From Chitinophaga cymbidii (lineage in GTDB: Bacteria > Bacteroidota > Bacteroidia > Chitinophagales > Chitinophagaceae), in assembly GCF_007992715.1 (NCBI RefSeq), contig NZ_BKAU01000001.1, positions 1,116,001 through 1,180,000 of the forward strand: a stretch of DNA of 64,000 nt, read 5' to 3'. Below the pieces are notes generated by a model that was not told the origin of the DNA, searched no databases, and worked only from the letters and a program-made list of their open reading frames with translations. Below, in pieces: positions 52,155 through 62,491 of this stretch. Each line of letters starts with the position of its first letter. Position 1 is the stretch's first letter. Position numbers and translations under genes: made by a program.

Positions 52155-53624
52155 TTATTTTCTTCCGGAGGATCTTTTCTTCGGAGTTGCTTTTTTAGCG
52201 GCGGGTTTCTTGGCTGCTGCTTTCTTGGGAGCGACTGCTTTTTTAGTAGCAGATTTCTTTGCTGCGGATTTCTTCGGAGCTACTGCTTTTTTAGCTGCGG
52301 ATTTCTTCGCCGCTGCCTTCTTAGGAGTTGCTGCTTTTTTAGTAGTCGATTTCTTCGCCGCCGCCTTCTTCGGGGCTACTGCCTTTTTAGCTGCAGATTT
52401 CTTTGCTGCCGCCTTCTTCGGAGTTGCTGCTTTCTTAGTAGCCGATTTCTTCGCTGCCGCCTTCTTCGGAGTTGCTGCTTTCTTAGCTGCAGATTTTTTT
52501 GCCGCTGCTTTCTTCGGAGTTACTGCCTTTTTAGCTGCCGATTTCTTCGCTGCTGCTTTCTTCGGAGTTGCTGCTTTCTTAGTAGCGGATTTCTTTGCCG
52601 CTGCTTTCTTCGGAGCTACTGCCTTTTTAGCTGCGGATTTCTTCGCCGCTGCTTTCTTCGGAGCTACTGCCTTTTTAGCTGCGGATTTCTTCGCCGCTGC
52701 TTTCTTCGGAGTTGCTGCTTTCTTAGCTGCAGATTTTTTTGCTGCAGATTTTTTTGGAGTCGCGGACTTCTTAGACGCAGCCGCTTCCCCGGACGCGGCT
52801 TTTCCCGAAGCAGCCGGTTTCGGTTTCCTGGTTGCCTGGCCTGAAGATATAGATTCCTTCAGCGCAACCGCTTTCGCATCATCCGCCGCCTTCGCCACAG
52901 CCGGCGCTTTCCGCTTGCGGGCCTTAACAGACGAATGCGTCGCTACTTCCTTCAACTCCTGCACAACAGCTTTGGCCTTTTCAACCGGATCAGATGAAAT
53001 TTCTTCCCTGGTAGCCTTTTCATCATCTTCATCATCGCCGTCTTCTACCTCATCTTCATCATCTTCCATATCATCATCGTCGCCAAAATTCCCCCTGCTG
53101 CTCACCACATCCGCATCATCCGCAGCTTCCACTTCTTCCTCCTCCTCATCTTCCGGTTGTGCATCGTCCCACAGCTCCAGGATCTCCTGCGCGTGGTAAT
53201 CCGAATCCGGCCTCGTGATAATGTGCGCGATGTTCCCTTCTTCATCGATCAGGAAAGTAGTGCGAATGGTGCCGTCATACGTGCGGCCCATAAAGGTTTT
53301 CTCGCCCCAAACCCCGTATGCGTTCAGTATCGTATGGTCAACGTCCACCAGCAGCGGGAAGGGCAGGTCGTATTTTTCAGTGAATTTCTGGTGGCTTTTT
53401 TCATCATCCTCGCTTACGCCCACTACCGCATACCCTTTTTCAAGCAGCCGGCTGTAGTTGTCTCGCAGATTGCAGGCCTGAATGGTGCAGGTCTCTGTCA
53501 TGTCGTGGGGATAGAAATAGAGGATGGTTTTCTGCCCCCTGAAATCAGCCAGGGATAAGGTATTCCCGTGCTGATCCTTTGCGGTAAAATCAGGCGCTGC
53601 GTCGCCCTGTTTTAGATGCGTCAT
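52155..53624 (-). CDS. BCP-type thiol peroxidase fused to an acidic linker and histone H1-like tail
   Basis: A 489-residue three-part protein. Residues 1-152 form a complete bacterioferritin-comigratory (BCP/PrxQ) peroxiredoxin: GDAAPDFTAKDQHGNTLSLA, peroxidatic Cys46 and resolving Cys51 in DMTETCTIQACNLRDN, and TTFLIDEEGNIAHI. Residues about 153-215 are strongly acidic. Residues about 283-489 are Lys/Ala/Pro repeats of 16 residues (APKKAAAKKSAAKKAV), resembling histone H1 tails and bacterial H1-like nucleoid proteins. One reading frame spans all parts with no internal stop. A DNA-bound peroxidase is inferred, not shown. It starts 5 bases after the M23 peptidase stop, so the two are co-transcribed. 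Confidence 0.92.
   Translation of the reverse strand: MTHLKQGDAAPDFTAKDQHGNTLSLADFRGQKTILYFYPHDMTETCTIQACNLRDNYSRLLEKGYAVVGVSEDDEKSHQKFTEKYDLPFPLLVDVDHTILNAYGVWGEKTFMGRTYDGTIRTTFLIDEEGNIAHIITRPDSDYHAQEILELWDDAQPEDEEEEEVEAADDADVVSSRGNFGDDDDMEDDEDEVEDGDDEDDEKATREEISSDPVEKAKAVVQELKEVATHSSVKARKRKAPAVAKAADDAKAVALKESISSGQATRKPKPAASGKAASGEAAASKKSATPKKSAAKKSAAKKAATPKKAAAKKSAAKKAVAPKKAAAKKSAAKKAVAPKKAAAKKSATKKAATPKKAAAKKSAAKKAVTPKKAAAKKSAAKKAATPKKAAAKKSATKKAATPKKAAAKKSAAKKAVAPKKAAAKKSTTKKAATPKKAAAKKSAAKKAVAPKKSAAKKSATKKAVAPKKAAAKKPAAKKATPKKRSSGRK
52158..52778 (-). repeat. 48-bp coding tandem repeat (H1-like tail)
   Basis: About eleven to twelve in-frame 48-bp units encode variants of APKKAAAKKSAAKKAV. 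Units differ at a few positions (Val/Ala/Thr before Pro; Ser-Ala/Ser-Thr). The array ends in a variant KKATPKKRSSGRK. Copies are near-identical at DNA level, so copy number may vary between strains. Confidence 0.9.
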
Positions 53625-53629
53625 GGTTA

Positions 53630-55318
53630 CTATCGTTTAAAGGTCAATGTATAAGTGGTTTCGTTATTTGCGATGTCGGTCACTTTGAGGACCAGCTTGT
53701 GATTGCCCGGGGGACAATGCTCGTCGAAGGAGTACGACAGCACGTTGCCCCGCCGCGAGAACATCAGCCATTTGCCGTCCAGTTCCGCGCGGTAAGACTG
53801 GATGCCGCTGGCATCGCTCATGGAAAACGCGATGCGCCGGGCTTTGGAAAGGTTTGCGCCAGGCTTGAGGCCGCCCAGCACCGTCACCCTCGGCCGGATC
53901 GTATCCGCCGTGAGGTAGAAGTCCCCCAGGTCCCGGAAAGTACCTTCATACCAGCCATCCACAAATGTGGCGGCGGAAATGCTCTCGCCCGCGCCTTTTC
54001 GCACGATCACCATTTTATCCTGCAGATGCGGCGGCACGGTACGTTTGGGCCGGATGCGGAGGCCGAAGCTGTAATGTACCGGCACCAGCGCCGTATGCAG
54101 CCGGAAGGTACTGGAATAAGCCTTGCTGTTGGGGATTTCCAGGTACCGGAAGCAAACCTCGTCATACAACGAGCCTTCCTGCAGGAAAAACTCCACGTCG
54201 TCGTTCTCGAATATGTTGCGGGAATCCGGGTACATGGCATTGTTGCAGGCCGGCGCCGGCTTAACGTCCCCGTTCATCTGCAGGGTGAGCTTCACATTGG
54301 ATGCATTGCCGTAGGCGTCTATGACCCGCAGCGTTACGGGGTGCGGCTGTTTGTCAGACAGGTCAACGGTGCCGTCGCCGATCACTTCGTGATATACGCC
54401 AAGGTGGTTGCCCGGCAGCGAGAAAAGCAGCTGTACGTAGGGGCCGCCGCCTTTTTTCATTTTATAATCGATATGCGCGTTCAGGTAGCGCGTTTCGTCG
54501 TACCCGATATTATCCAGCTGAAATCCGCAGTTGATCTCCCCGTTTTCGATCAGCATGGCTTCGTAGATGCCGTTGGGATTGGGGGAATTGCTTTGCCGGT
54601 CGATGGCGCTCAGGCCCAGGCTCACTTTGTCCGTCGCCATTTTCACCACCGGCGTGGTGGCCACATATTCTCCTTTCACGAGTTTCACCGGCACCACCTT
54701 CGGGGTCTGCTCATACAGGCTTTTATTCCGGTCATACACCACCACGCGGGAGATTTCCGGGCGGCGGGTATCGGGGATGTTAAAGCCGAACAGCATAGGA
54801 TTTACGGGCTTTTCGGTTTTCGTATCCCGTATTTCCAGGTGTACGTGCGGGCCGCCGGAACCGCCGGTATTGCCGCTCCAGGCAATGAACTCCCCTTTTT
54901 TTACCGGGAACTGGCCCGGAGGCAGGGTGATGTTCGTGGCCCAGCTTTCCTGCTCGTATTGTTTGCTTTTGATAAATGCTTCCAGCTCCGGGTAAAACCG
55001 GTTCAGGTGAGCATATACGGTCGTGTATCCGTTAGGGTGATCGATGTACAGCACATTACCGAAACCGAGGTGCGAAATGCCCACTCTGCTTACAAAGCCC
55101 TCCGCCGCGGCATGCACCGGCAGGTTCTCGCGCTGCTGCGTTTTGATATCTATTCCCGAGTGAAAATGATTCGGCCGCAGCTCGCCGAAATTACCGGCCA
55201 GCTCTATCGGTATATTCAAGGGGTTCCTGAAATATCCTTTCGGGTAGTGCTTTTCCGGCAATTGCTGTGCCTTTATGAGGTGAGGCATCAAAAGCAAAAA
55301 AACGATCGATCTTTTCAT
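53630..55318 (-). CDS. M23 family metallopeptidase, exported
   Basis: A 562-residue secreted peptidase. From ATG 55318 the signal is MKRSIVFLLLMPHLIKA-QQ; an earlier in-frame TTG would run through the promoter. The LytM domain lies near the N-terminus (about residues 40-190). Zinc ligands are intact: NHFHSGIDIKTQQ (His, Asp) and GGPHVHLEIRD (HxH). The remaining 370 residues are beta-rich Ig-like modules (VSLGLSAIDRQSNSPNPNGI, PRVTVLGGLKPGANLSKARR, HKLVLKVTDIANNETTYTLT). It probably cuts peptidoglycan cross-links. It is in one operon with the peroxidase-H1 fusion gene, 5 bases downstream. Confidence 0.93.
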   Translation of the reverse strand: MKRSIVFLLLMPHLIKAQQLPEKHYPKGYFRNPLNIPIELAGNFGELRPNHFHSGIDIKTQQRENLPVHAAAEGFVSRVGISHLGFGNVLYIDHPNGYTTVYAHLNRFYPELEAFIKSKQYEQESWATNITLPPGQFPVKKGEFIAWSGNTGGSGGPHVHLEIRDTKTEKPVNPMLFGFNIPDTRRPEISRVVVYDRNKSLYEQTPKVVPVKLVKGEYVATTPVVKMATDKVSLGLSAIDRQSNSPNPNGIYEAMLIENGEINCGFQLDNIGYDETRYLNAHIDYKMKKGGGPYVQLLFSLPGNHLGVYHEVIGDGTVDLSDKQPHPVTLRVIDAYGNASNVKLTLQMNGDVKPAPACNNAMYPDSRNIFENDDVEFFLQEGSLYDEVCFRYLEIPNSKAYSSTFRLHTALVPVHYSFGLRIRPKRTVPPHLQDKMVIVRKGAGESISAATFVDGWYEGTFRDLGDFYLTADTIRPRVTVLGGLKPGANLSKARRIAFSMSDASGIQSYRAELDGKWLMFSRRGNVLSYSFDEHCPPGNHKLVLKVTDIANNETTYTLTFKR

Positions 55319-55322
55319 CTTA

Positions 55323-55330
55323 CAAATGTA
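55323..55330 (-). promoter_or_regulatory. Candidate -7 box for the M23-peroxidase operon
   Basis: Reads TACATTTG on the minus strand, ending 4 bases before the ATG at 55318. A TTG lies 21 bases upstream (55352-55354). The transcript would be leaderless or nearly so. Confidence 0.45.
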
Positions 55331-55585
55331 ACGGTAAAAATTATCGGCGCACAAGAAAGCGTGTTAGCGGATCAAAAAACATGCCTTTCAGGTTAACATA
55401 TATTTTAAATTGAAAGCTCCGCTGTTTTCTGTAATTTCCGGGCTGTAAATTTTATGTTCTTACTAATCATAACAACCTACAACTGTTCTTTTAATTTCAA
55501 CCTACCCTGAAACTGGCGGGACCGGCCAAAACCCCGGTCCCGTTTTCACAATTTTCGCTTACTTTAGCCTCCGCAAAACCGATCC

Positions 55586-57800
<2,215 letters not shown>

Positions 57801-57887
57801 CAAGGTTATTTTTTACAGTGGTCAATATTCAAATCATTCCGGGTGCTGAACCTCCGTTCAGTACCCGGATCTTTAAAAAGCCATCGC

Positions 57888-58196
57888 ATGAAGAAATTCA
57901 GAATACCCGCCATCCTGCGCAACAAATATGTAGTGAGCGGCGCTGCCTTCGTGATATGGCTGCTGTTCCTGGACCGCAATAATGTTTTCACCCAATACCA
58001 GCTGTACTCCGAAGTAAAGGAACAGGAAGCACAGAAAACCTTCTACAAAAAAGAAATAGCACGCACCCGCCAGGACCAGTACGAACTGCTGTCCAGCCCC
58101 GAAAAGCTGGAAAAATTCGCCCGGGAAAAATACCGCATGAAGAAAGACGATGAAGACCTGTTCATCATCCCCGACCCTACTCCCAATAAAGACTAA
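57888..58196 (+). CDS. Septum formation initiator protein (FtsB/DivIC-like)
   Basis: A 102-residue bitopic division protein. From ATG 57888 (MKKFRIPAILRNKYVVSGAA) it has one transmembrane helix (about residues 15-30; VVSGAAFVIWLLFL), then a coiled coil (YSEVKEQEAQKTFYKKEIAR) and the family's C-terminal motif KLEKFAREKYRMKKDDEDLF. FtsB/DivIC proteins bridge FtsL and FtsQ in the divisome (established). An in-frame GTG at 57843 is unlikely to be the start. It is 87 bases after eno and probably in the same transcript. Confidence 0.92.
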   Translation: MKKFRIPAILRNKYVVSGAAFVIWLLFLDRNNVFTQYQLYSEVKEQEAQKTFYKKEIARTRQDQYELLSSPEKLEKFAREKYRMKKDDEDLFIIPDPTPNKD

Positions 58197-58350
58197 TCAA
58201 CTGATTATCAACAATATAACCCCGTCAACATTTTGTTAAAAAATTGCGCTTTCTAAAAAAAAGCTTTAAATTAACAATACCGTTCCGTCATTCTCCGTTA
58301 TGTATGTGTTGATCTTGATAAACAAATTCCATTAAAAAACTAACAATCGC

Positions 58351-58572
58351 ATGAGCAATTCTACACTCCCTTTTTCTACTGTTAACTGTACTGTGACGAA
58401 CCCGGAAGGCAAAAAGACGACGACTATGCAAGAGAACACTGAATTGGCCAGGGAAGAACGCCAGCAAAACCTTTTTACCCTGCAGGCACTGGATACCGTG
58501 CAGTACGCCCCCCGCACCAGCACACTCATCGCTATTTTTGATTATGCCCAAAGCGTAAAAGAAGAGCACTAG
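58351..58572 (+). CDS. Small hypothetical protein
   Basis: A 73-residue ORF, MSNSTLPFSTVNCTVTNPEG to AIFDYAQSVKEEH, between the divIC-like gene and nth. It has no signal peptide or membrane helix. The first half is Ser/Thr-rich, and the second half has a short amphipathic region (LQALDTVQYAPRTSTLIAIF). It reads in the same direction as its neighbours, and its stop is 18 bases before nth. No recognisable family. The upstream 150 bases are A/T-rich like a promoter region, which supports a separate transcript start here. Confidence 0.5.
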   Translation: MSNSTLPFSTVNCTVTNPEGKKTTTMQENTELAREERQQNLFTLQALDTVQYAPRTSTLIAIFDYAQSVKEEH

Positions 58573-58590
58573 TTTTACTATTTTGCAGGC

Positions 58591-59235
58591 ATGACCAGGA
58601 AAGAGCGATTCCAGTACGTGATCGATTATTTCGAGCAGCACGCCCCCAATGCAGAAACCGAACTTCTTTACGACAATCCTTACCAGCTGCTGGTAGCCGT
58701 GATCCTGTCCGCCCAATGCACGGACAAACGGGTGAACATGACCACGCCCGCCATCTTTGCGCAGTACCCGGACGTGGAGGCGCTCAGCAAAGCCACGTTT
58801 GACGACCTTTTCCCGCTGATCCGCAGCATCAGCTATCCCAACAACAAAACAAAGCACCTCATTGGCATGGCCAACATGGTGATGGACGACTTCAACGGCG
58901 AAATACCCTCCAGCGTACCGGAGCTGATCAAGCTGCCCGGCGTCGGCCGCAAGACCGCCAATGTGATCACCAGCGTTATCTACCAGCAACCCAATATGGC
59001 GGTAGACACGCATGTGTTCCGTGTATCCGCGCGGCTGGGGCTCACCGTCAACGCCAAAACGCCGCTGCAAACAGAGCAGCAGCTCCTCAAATACATTCCC
59101 GAAGAAAAGGTGCATATCGCCCACCACTGGCTGATCCTGCACGGACGCTATATCTGCCTGGCGCGGAACCCCAAATGCGGGGAATGCGGCCTCCGGCCCA
59201 TCTGCAAATACTATAAACAACTGGTGAAAGCCTGA
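58591..59235 (+). CDS. nth: Endonuclease III
   Basis: A base-excision-repair DNA glycosylase/AP lyase for oxidised pyrimidines, 214 residues. The helix-hairpin-helix is LPGVGRKTANVI, with catalytic Lys121 and Asp139 (AVDTHVFRVSARLGL). The [4Fe-4S] cluster ligands Cys189, Cys196, Cys199 and Cys205 have the standard C-x6-C-x2-C-x5-C spacing. It starts 18 bases after the small ORF and is followed by the transporter gene after 40 bases. Confidence 0.97.
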   Translation: MTRKERFQYVIDYFEQHAPNAETELLYDNPYQLLVAVILSAQCTDKRVNMTTPAIFAQYPDVEALSKATFDDLFPLIRSISYPNNKTKHLIGMANMVMDDFNGEIPSSVPELIKLPGVGRKTANVITSVIYQQPNMAVDTHVFRVSARLGLTVNAKTPLQTEQQLLKYIPEEKVHIAHHWLILHGRYICLARNPKCGECGLRPICKYYKQLVKA

Positions 59236-59275
59236 TCGTTTTTCATTATCTTGGAAAGCAGTAAACCCTTTCCAC

Positions 59276-60451
59276 GTGAATAGCAACACCCGTCTTCATC
59301 TGTCTTTCATGATGTTCCTCGAGTATTTTATCTGGGGAGCATGGTATGTGACCATGAACACCTATATGGTCACCAATCTGAACGCATCCGGCAAGGAAGT
59401 GGGCTACGCCTACATGGCGCTGGCCATTGCCACGATGATATCGCCCTTTTTTGTAGGCATGATCGCGGACCGCTATTTTTCCGCGCAGAAGGTCATGGGC
59501 GTGCTGCACCTCGTGGGCGCCGCCACGCTGTACCTCGCCACGCAAACGTCGGACATCTACGTTTTCATTGCGCTGGTGCTGTTCTATTCCCTGCTTTATA
59601 TGCCCACCATCGCGCTGAGCAACAGCGTGGCCTTCGGGCAGATGAGCGACCCCGGCAAGCAGTTCCCCCTGGTGCGGATGTTCGGAACGGTGGGCTGGAT
59701 CGTGTCCGGCCTGCTGATCGGCTACCTGCTCATCGAAAAAACCGCCAACACCTTTTACATCGCCGCCGCGGCATCCGTGGCGCTTGGCATATACAGCTTC
59801 ATGTTGCCGGACACGCCGCCGAAAGGAAAGAGCGAAACGTCCGCCATGGGCACCGAAGCATTCGTGCTGTTCCGGAACCGCTCTTATCTCGTTTTCTTTA
59901 TTTCAGCAATACTGATCTGCATCCCCCTCAGCTTCTACTACGGGCTCGCCAACCTCTTCCTGAACGAGGCCGGCATGGAGAACGCGGCGGGAAAAATGAT
60001 ATACGGACAAGCCTCCGAAGCCATCTTCATCCTCGCCATTCCCCTGCTGCTGCGCCGCATTGGCGTGAAGAACATGCTGCTGCTGGGGATGACGGCCTGG
60101 GTGCTGCGGTATATCCTTTTTGCGTATGGGGACAGCGGCGCCAACATCTGGATGCTCTATGCCGGCATCATCCTGCATGGCGTCTGCTACGATTTCTTTT
60201 TTGTAACGGGATACATGTATACGGAAAACAGGGCGGGCGAAAAGATCAAAAGCGCCGCGCAGGGCCTGTTCACCTTCGCCACCTACGGCGTGGGCATGGT
60301 GATCGGCACACTGTTTTCGGGTTATGTGGCCGATTTTTATACCGAGAACGGCATCCGGCAATGGCAGCCCATCTGGATGGTGCCGGTATACATCGCCGCC
60401 GCCGTGATGCTGTACTTCGTGCTGGCCTTCCGCGATAAAAAACCTGTCTGA
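59276..60451 (+). CDS. MFS transporter, nucleoside:H+ symporter family
   Basis: A 391-residue permease with about 12 transmembrane helices. The N-terminus LSFMMFLEYFIWGAWYVTMN is typical of NupG-type nucleoside transporters. GMIADRYFSAQKVMGVLHLV is the helix 2-3 loop, FGTVGWIVSGLLIGYLL follows, and the C-terminal half has FVTGYMYTENRAGEKIKSAA. The start is GTG 59276 (NSNTRLHLSFMM), which the family alignment supports over the later ATG pair. The sugar-acid/sugar oxidoreductase downstream (19 bases) suggests the cargo could be a sugar derivative rather than a nucleoside; this is inference. Confidence 0.92.
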   Translation: MNSNTRLHLSFMMFLEYFIWGAWYVTMNTYMVTNLNASGKEVGYAYMALAIATMISPFFVGMIADRYFSAQKVMGVLHLVGAATLYLATQTSDIYVFIALVLFYSLLYMPTIALSNSVAFGQMSDPGKQFPLVRMFGTVGWIVSGLLIGYLLIEKTANTFYIAAAASVALGIYSFMLPDTPPKGKSETSAMGTEAFVLFRNRSYLVFFISAILICIPLSFYYGLANLFLNEAGMENAAGKMIYGQASEAIFILAIPLLLRRIGVKNMLLLGMTAWVLRYILFAYGDSGANIWMLYAGIILHGVCYDFFFVTGYMYTENRAGEKIKSAAQGLFTFATYGVGMVIGTLFSGYVADFYTENGIRQWQPIWMVPVYIAAAVMLYFVLAFRDKKPV

Positions 60452-60469
60452 AAAAAAACATCAATCTAT

Positions 60470-61660
60470 ATGGCAAAAATTGCAATGCTTGGCTCCGGGT
60501 TCATCGGGCGATTTTATGCAGATTCCCTTCAGGGGCAAAGAAGCCGGGACAAGATCGTGAGCATCTACTCCCGCCGGGAGGAAAGCGCGAAAAAATTTGC
60601 GCAGGATTATAAATGCGATCACTGGACCACCAATATGGAAGAAGCGGTCAATCATCCGGATGTGGACATGGTTTGCATCTCCCTGCCCAACAATCTCCAT
60701 GAAGCCGCTGTGCTGGCCTGCTGCAAGGCGGGTAAAGCCGTGATGTGCACCAAGCCGCTCGGCAGGAACGCGGAGGAAGCCAAACGTATGATGGAAGCCG
60801 TGGAGCAGGCCGGTATCTTCAACGGGTACCTGGAAGACCTGGTGTATACGCCCAAATTCCTCAAAGCCCTGCAGAGCGTGAAAAGCGGCGCGCTCGGCCG
60901 CATCCTCTGGGCCAAATCCCGGGAAACGCATCCTGGTCCGCATAGCGAATGGTTCTGGGACAAGGAACAGGCCGGCGGCGGTTGCATCCTGGACCTCGGC
61001 TGTCATTGCGTGGAGATCGCGCGGAACTTCATCGGGAAAGATATCCGGCCGGTGGAAGTGATGTGCTGGGCCGACACACAGGTAAAACCGATCGATGCGG
61101 AAGATCATGCCATTGGTCTTGTTAAATATGAGAATGGCGCCATCGGGCAGTTTGAAGTGAGCTGGACCTTCCGCGGCGGTCTCGATCTGCGGGACGAGGT
61201 GATGGGCTCCGAAGGCACCATCTGGCTCAACAGCTTCCTGCGCACGGGTTTCGACATGTTCACCACCGGCAAGGGCGCGGATTATGTGGCCGAGAAAGCG
61301 GAAACCACCACCGGCTGGCTGTTCCCTGTAGGCGACGAGCTGAACGAACTGGGCTACAATCACATGTTCGCGGATATGTTCAACGCCATGGAAGAAGGCC
61401 GCGAGGCCGCCGAAACCTTTTATGACGGCTACGTGGTGAACGCCGTGCTGGACGCTGCGTACAGGTCCGCCAAATCCAAACTCTGGGAGCCGGTGGAATT
61501 GCCCATCTGGCGCGGACAGGAAGGCGTCAGCAATGAAAAGGCATTGACCAGTTATGATGATCAACATTATCTCATCAAGGAGGAAACGACGCATTACGGC
61601 GCTACCAAGCTGATCCTGAAGGATAAAAAGACGGGGCAGATCATTGAGAAGGAATTATAA
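60470..61660 (+). CDS. Gfo/Idh/MocA family oxidoreductase
   Basis: A 396-residue NAD(P)-dependent dehydrogenase. The N-terminal Rossmann domain starts [20 protein letters not shown], and the catalytic-lysine motif is [19 protein letters not shown] (usually EKP). The C-terminal beta-sheet domain begins near [20 protein letters not shown] and includes [20 protein letters not shown] with the likely catalytic His. Members oxidise or reduce sugars and inositols; the substrate is unknown. It is in one unit with the transporter, 18 bases apart, suggesting uptake followed by oxidation of one compound. A strong terminator follows. Confidence 0.92.
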   Translation: MAKIAMLGSGFIGRFYADSLQGQRSRDKIVSIYSRREESAKKFAQDYKCDHWTTNMEEAVNHPDVDMVCISLPNNLHEAAVLACCKAGKAVMCTKPLGRNAEEAKRMMEAVEQAGIFNGYLEDLVYTPKFLKALQSVKSGALGRILWAKSRETHPGPHSEWFWDKEQAGGGCILDLGCHCVEIARNFIGKDIRPVEVMCWADTQVKPIDAEDHAIGLVKYENGAIGQFEVSWTFRGGLDLRDEVMGSEGTIWLNSFLRTGFDMFTTGKGADYVAEKAETTTGWLFPVGDELNELGYNHMFADMFNAMEEGREAAETFYDGYVVNAVLDAAYRSAKSKLWEPVELPIWRGQEGVSNEKALTSYDDQHYLIKEETTHYGATKLILKDKKTGQIIEKEL

Positions 61661-61663
61661 TAC

Positions 61664-61697
61664 AAATGGCGCTGTGATCCGGCGCCATTTTTTTTTT
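61664..61697 (+). terminator. Terminator of the transporter-oxidoreductase unit
   Basis: AAATGGCGC / GCGCCATTT stem followed by a long T run on the plus strand, 3 bases after the oxidoreductase stop. Confidence 0.9.
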
Positions 61698-61752
61698 GCG
61701 CCCGCGGCAAACCGCGTAAGGAAGCTGGCATTACCATTATTTTTGCGGGCGC
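61698..61752. repeat. GC-rich inverted repeat after the terminator
   Basis: GCGCCCGC (61698-61705) and GCGGGCGC (61745-61752) are perfect complements 39 bases apart. A smaller hairpin, CGCGG-CAAA-CCGCG (61703-61716), overlaps the left arm and would compete with it. No gene lies within. Confidence 0.5.
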
Positions 61753-61778
61753 GGGCGAGCCGCCGCTGCAGAAAAATA

Positions 61779-62408
61779 TTACGCCCCCTCGCGGGCCGTG
61801 AAGAACGCTTTGCCGAGGGCATGGGATATCTCCACCTCCTTCAGCTTCCCCTTTTCATACCGGTAATAGCTCCTTTTCCCGTCGGGCATCGTCAGCTCGT
61901 AACGTTTGTCCGCCGCCAGCTTCAGGGGAAGGAGAACGCCCAGCGTTTCTGAATACACCTGTCTGATCTCCCGCGGTTCGGTAAAGTAAAGGTCGCTGAC
62001 GCAATAGGTGATCCGGGCATGGTGCAGGATGCTGCGTTCGCCCTTGCGGATAACGGTGTAGCCGTTCGCTGATTTTTCGGTGGAGGTTTCTTTACTGTCA
62101 GCGGAAGATTTTCCCTGGAGGCGCGTGGCTTTGGCGGCGTGCAGCACGTTGTGGCGGTATTCCGCAAAGATGTCCACTTCCATGCGGGACAGCAGCTTCA
62201 TCTGCACGCGGCTTTTCAGGGTGATCCGGCGGGTGCTGCCGGTGGTTTCCTGCTTCGTTTCCAGCGTGCCGATGGCATTGTTCCCATAGCGGATGTCGTA
62301 AATACGGGTTTGTCCCGCCGCCCCGAGGGCTGTCAAGAGAGGGACCCATCCGCATAAAAGCAGCAGGAAGGTCCGTATGGCCGCGTATGGTTTGCAGATG
62401 CGGGACAT
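61779..62408 (-). CDS. Exported protein of unknown function (DUF6134-like)
   Basis: A 209-residue secreted protein. The N-terminus has a basic start and a hydrophobic core (AIRTFLLLLCGWVPLLTALG), with cleavage near AAGQ. The mature part is beta-rich: RIYDIRYGNNAIGTLETKQE, RRITLKSRVQMKLLSRMEVD, GYTVIRKGERSILHHARITY, VYSETLGVLLPLKLAADKRY. This resembles DUF6134, a Bacteroidota family of unknown role that I recall only loosely. One Cys (YCVSDLYF) is conserved-looking. It is transcribed away from korA, 83 bases after its stop, beyond a terminator. Confidence 0.75.
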   Translation of the reverse strand: MSRICKPYAAIRTFLLLLCGWVPLLTALGAAGQTRIYDIRYGNNAIGTLETKQETTGSTRRITLKSRVQMKLLSRMEVDIFAEYRHNVLHAAKATRLQGKSSADSKETSTEKSANGYTVIRKGERSILHHARITYCVSDLYFTEPREIRQVYSETLGVLLPLKLAADKRYELTMPDGKRSYYRYEKGKLKEVEISHALGKAFFTAREGA

Positions 62409-62429
62409 GGCTTACGTATATCAATATAC

Positions 62430-62472
62430 GAAAAACAAATGACGGAAATGCGGACAGCCACATTCCGTCATT
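62430..62472 (-). terminator. Terminator of korA
   Basis: On the minus strand AATGACGGAATG pairs with CATTTCCGTCATT (one bulge) around a loop of about 10 bases, and the sequence runs into TTGTTTTTCG. It lies 20 bases past the korA stop. Confidence 0.75.
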
Positions 62473-62491
62473 GATATATTTCAAAACGATA

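Noticed and set aside
52210..53199. A 329-codon plus-strand frame opposite the peroxidase-H1 fusion
   Set aside because: It is the mirror of the 48-bp Lys/Ala repeat, giving a repetitive Ala/Phe string. The minus-strand frame begins with a bona fide peroxiredoxin.
53699..55396. A 565-codon plus-strand frame opposite the M23 peptidase gene
   Set aside because: Shadow frame; no recognisable domain, while the minus strand has signal peptide, zinc motifs and promoter.
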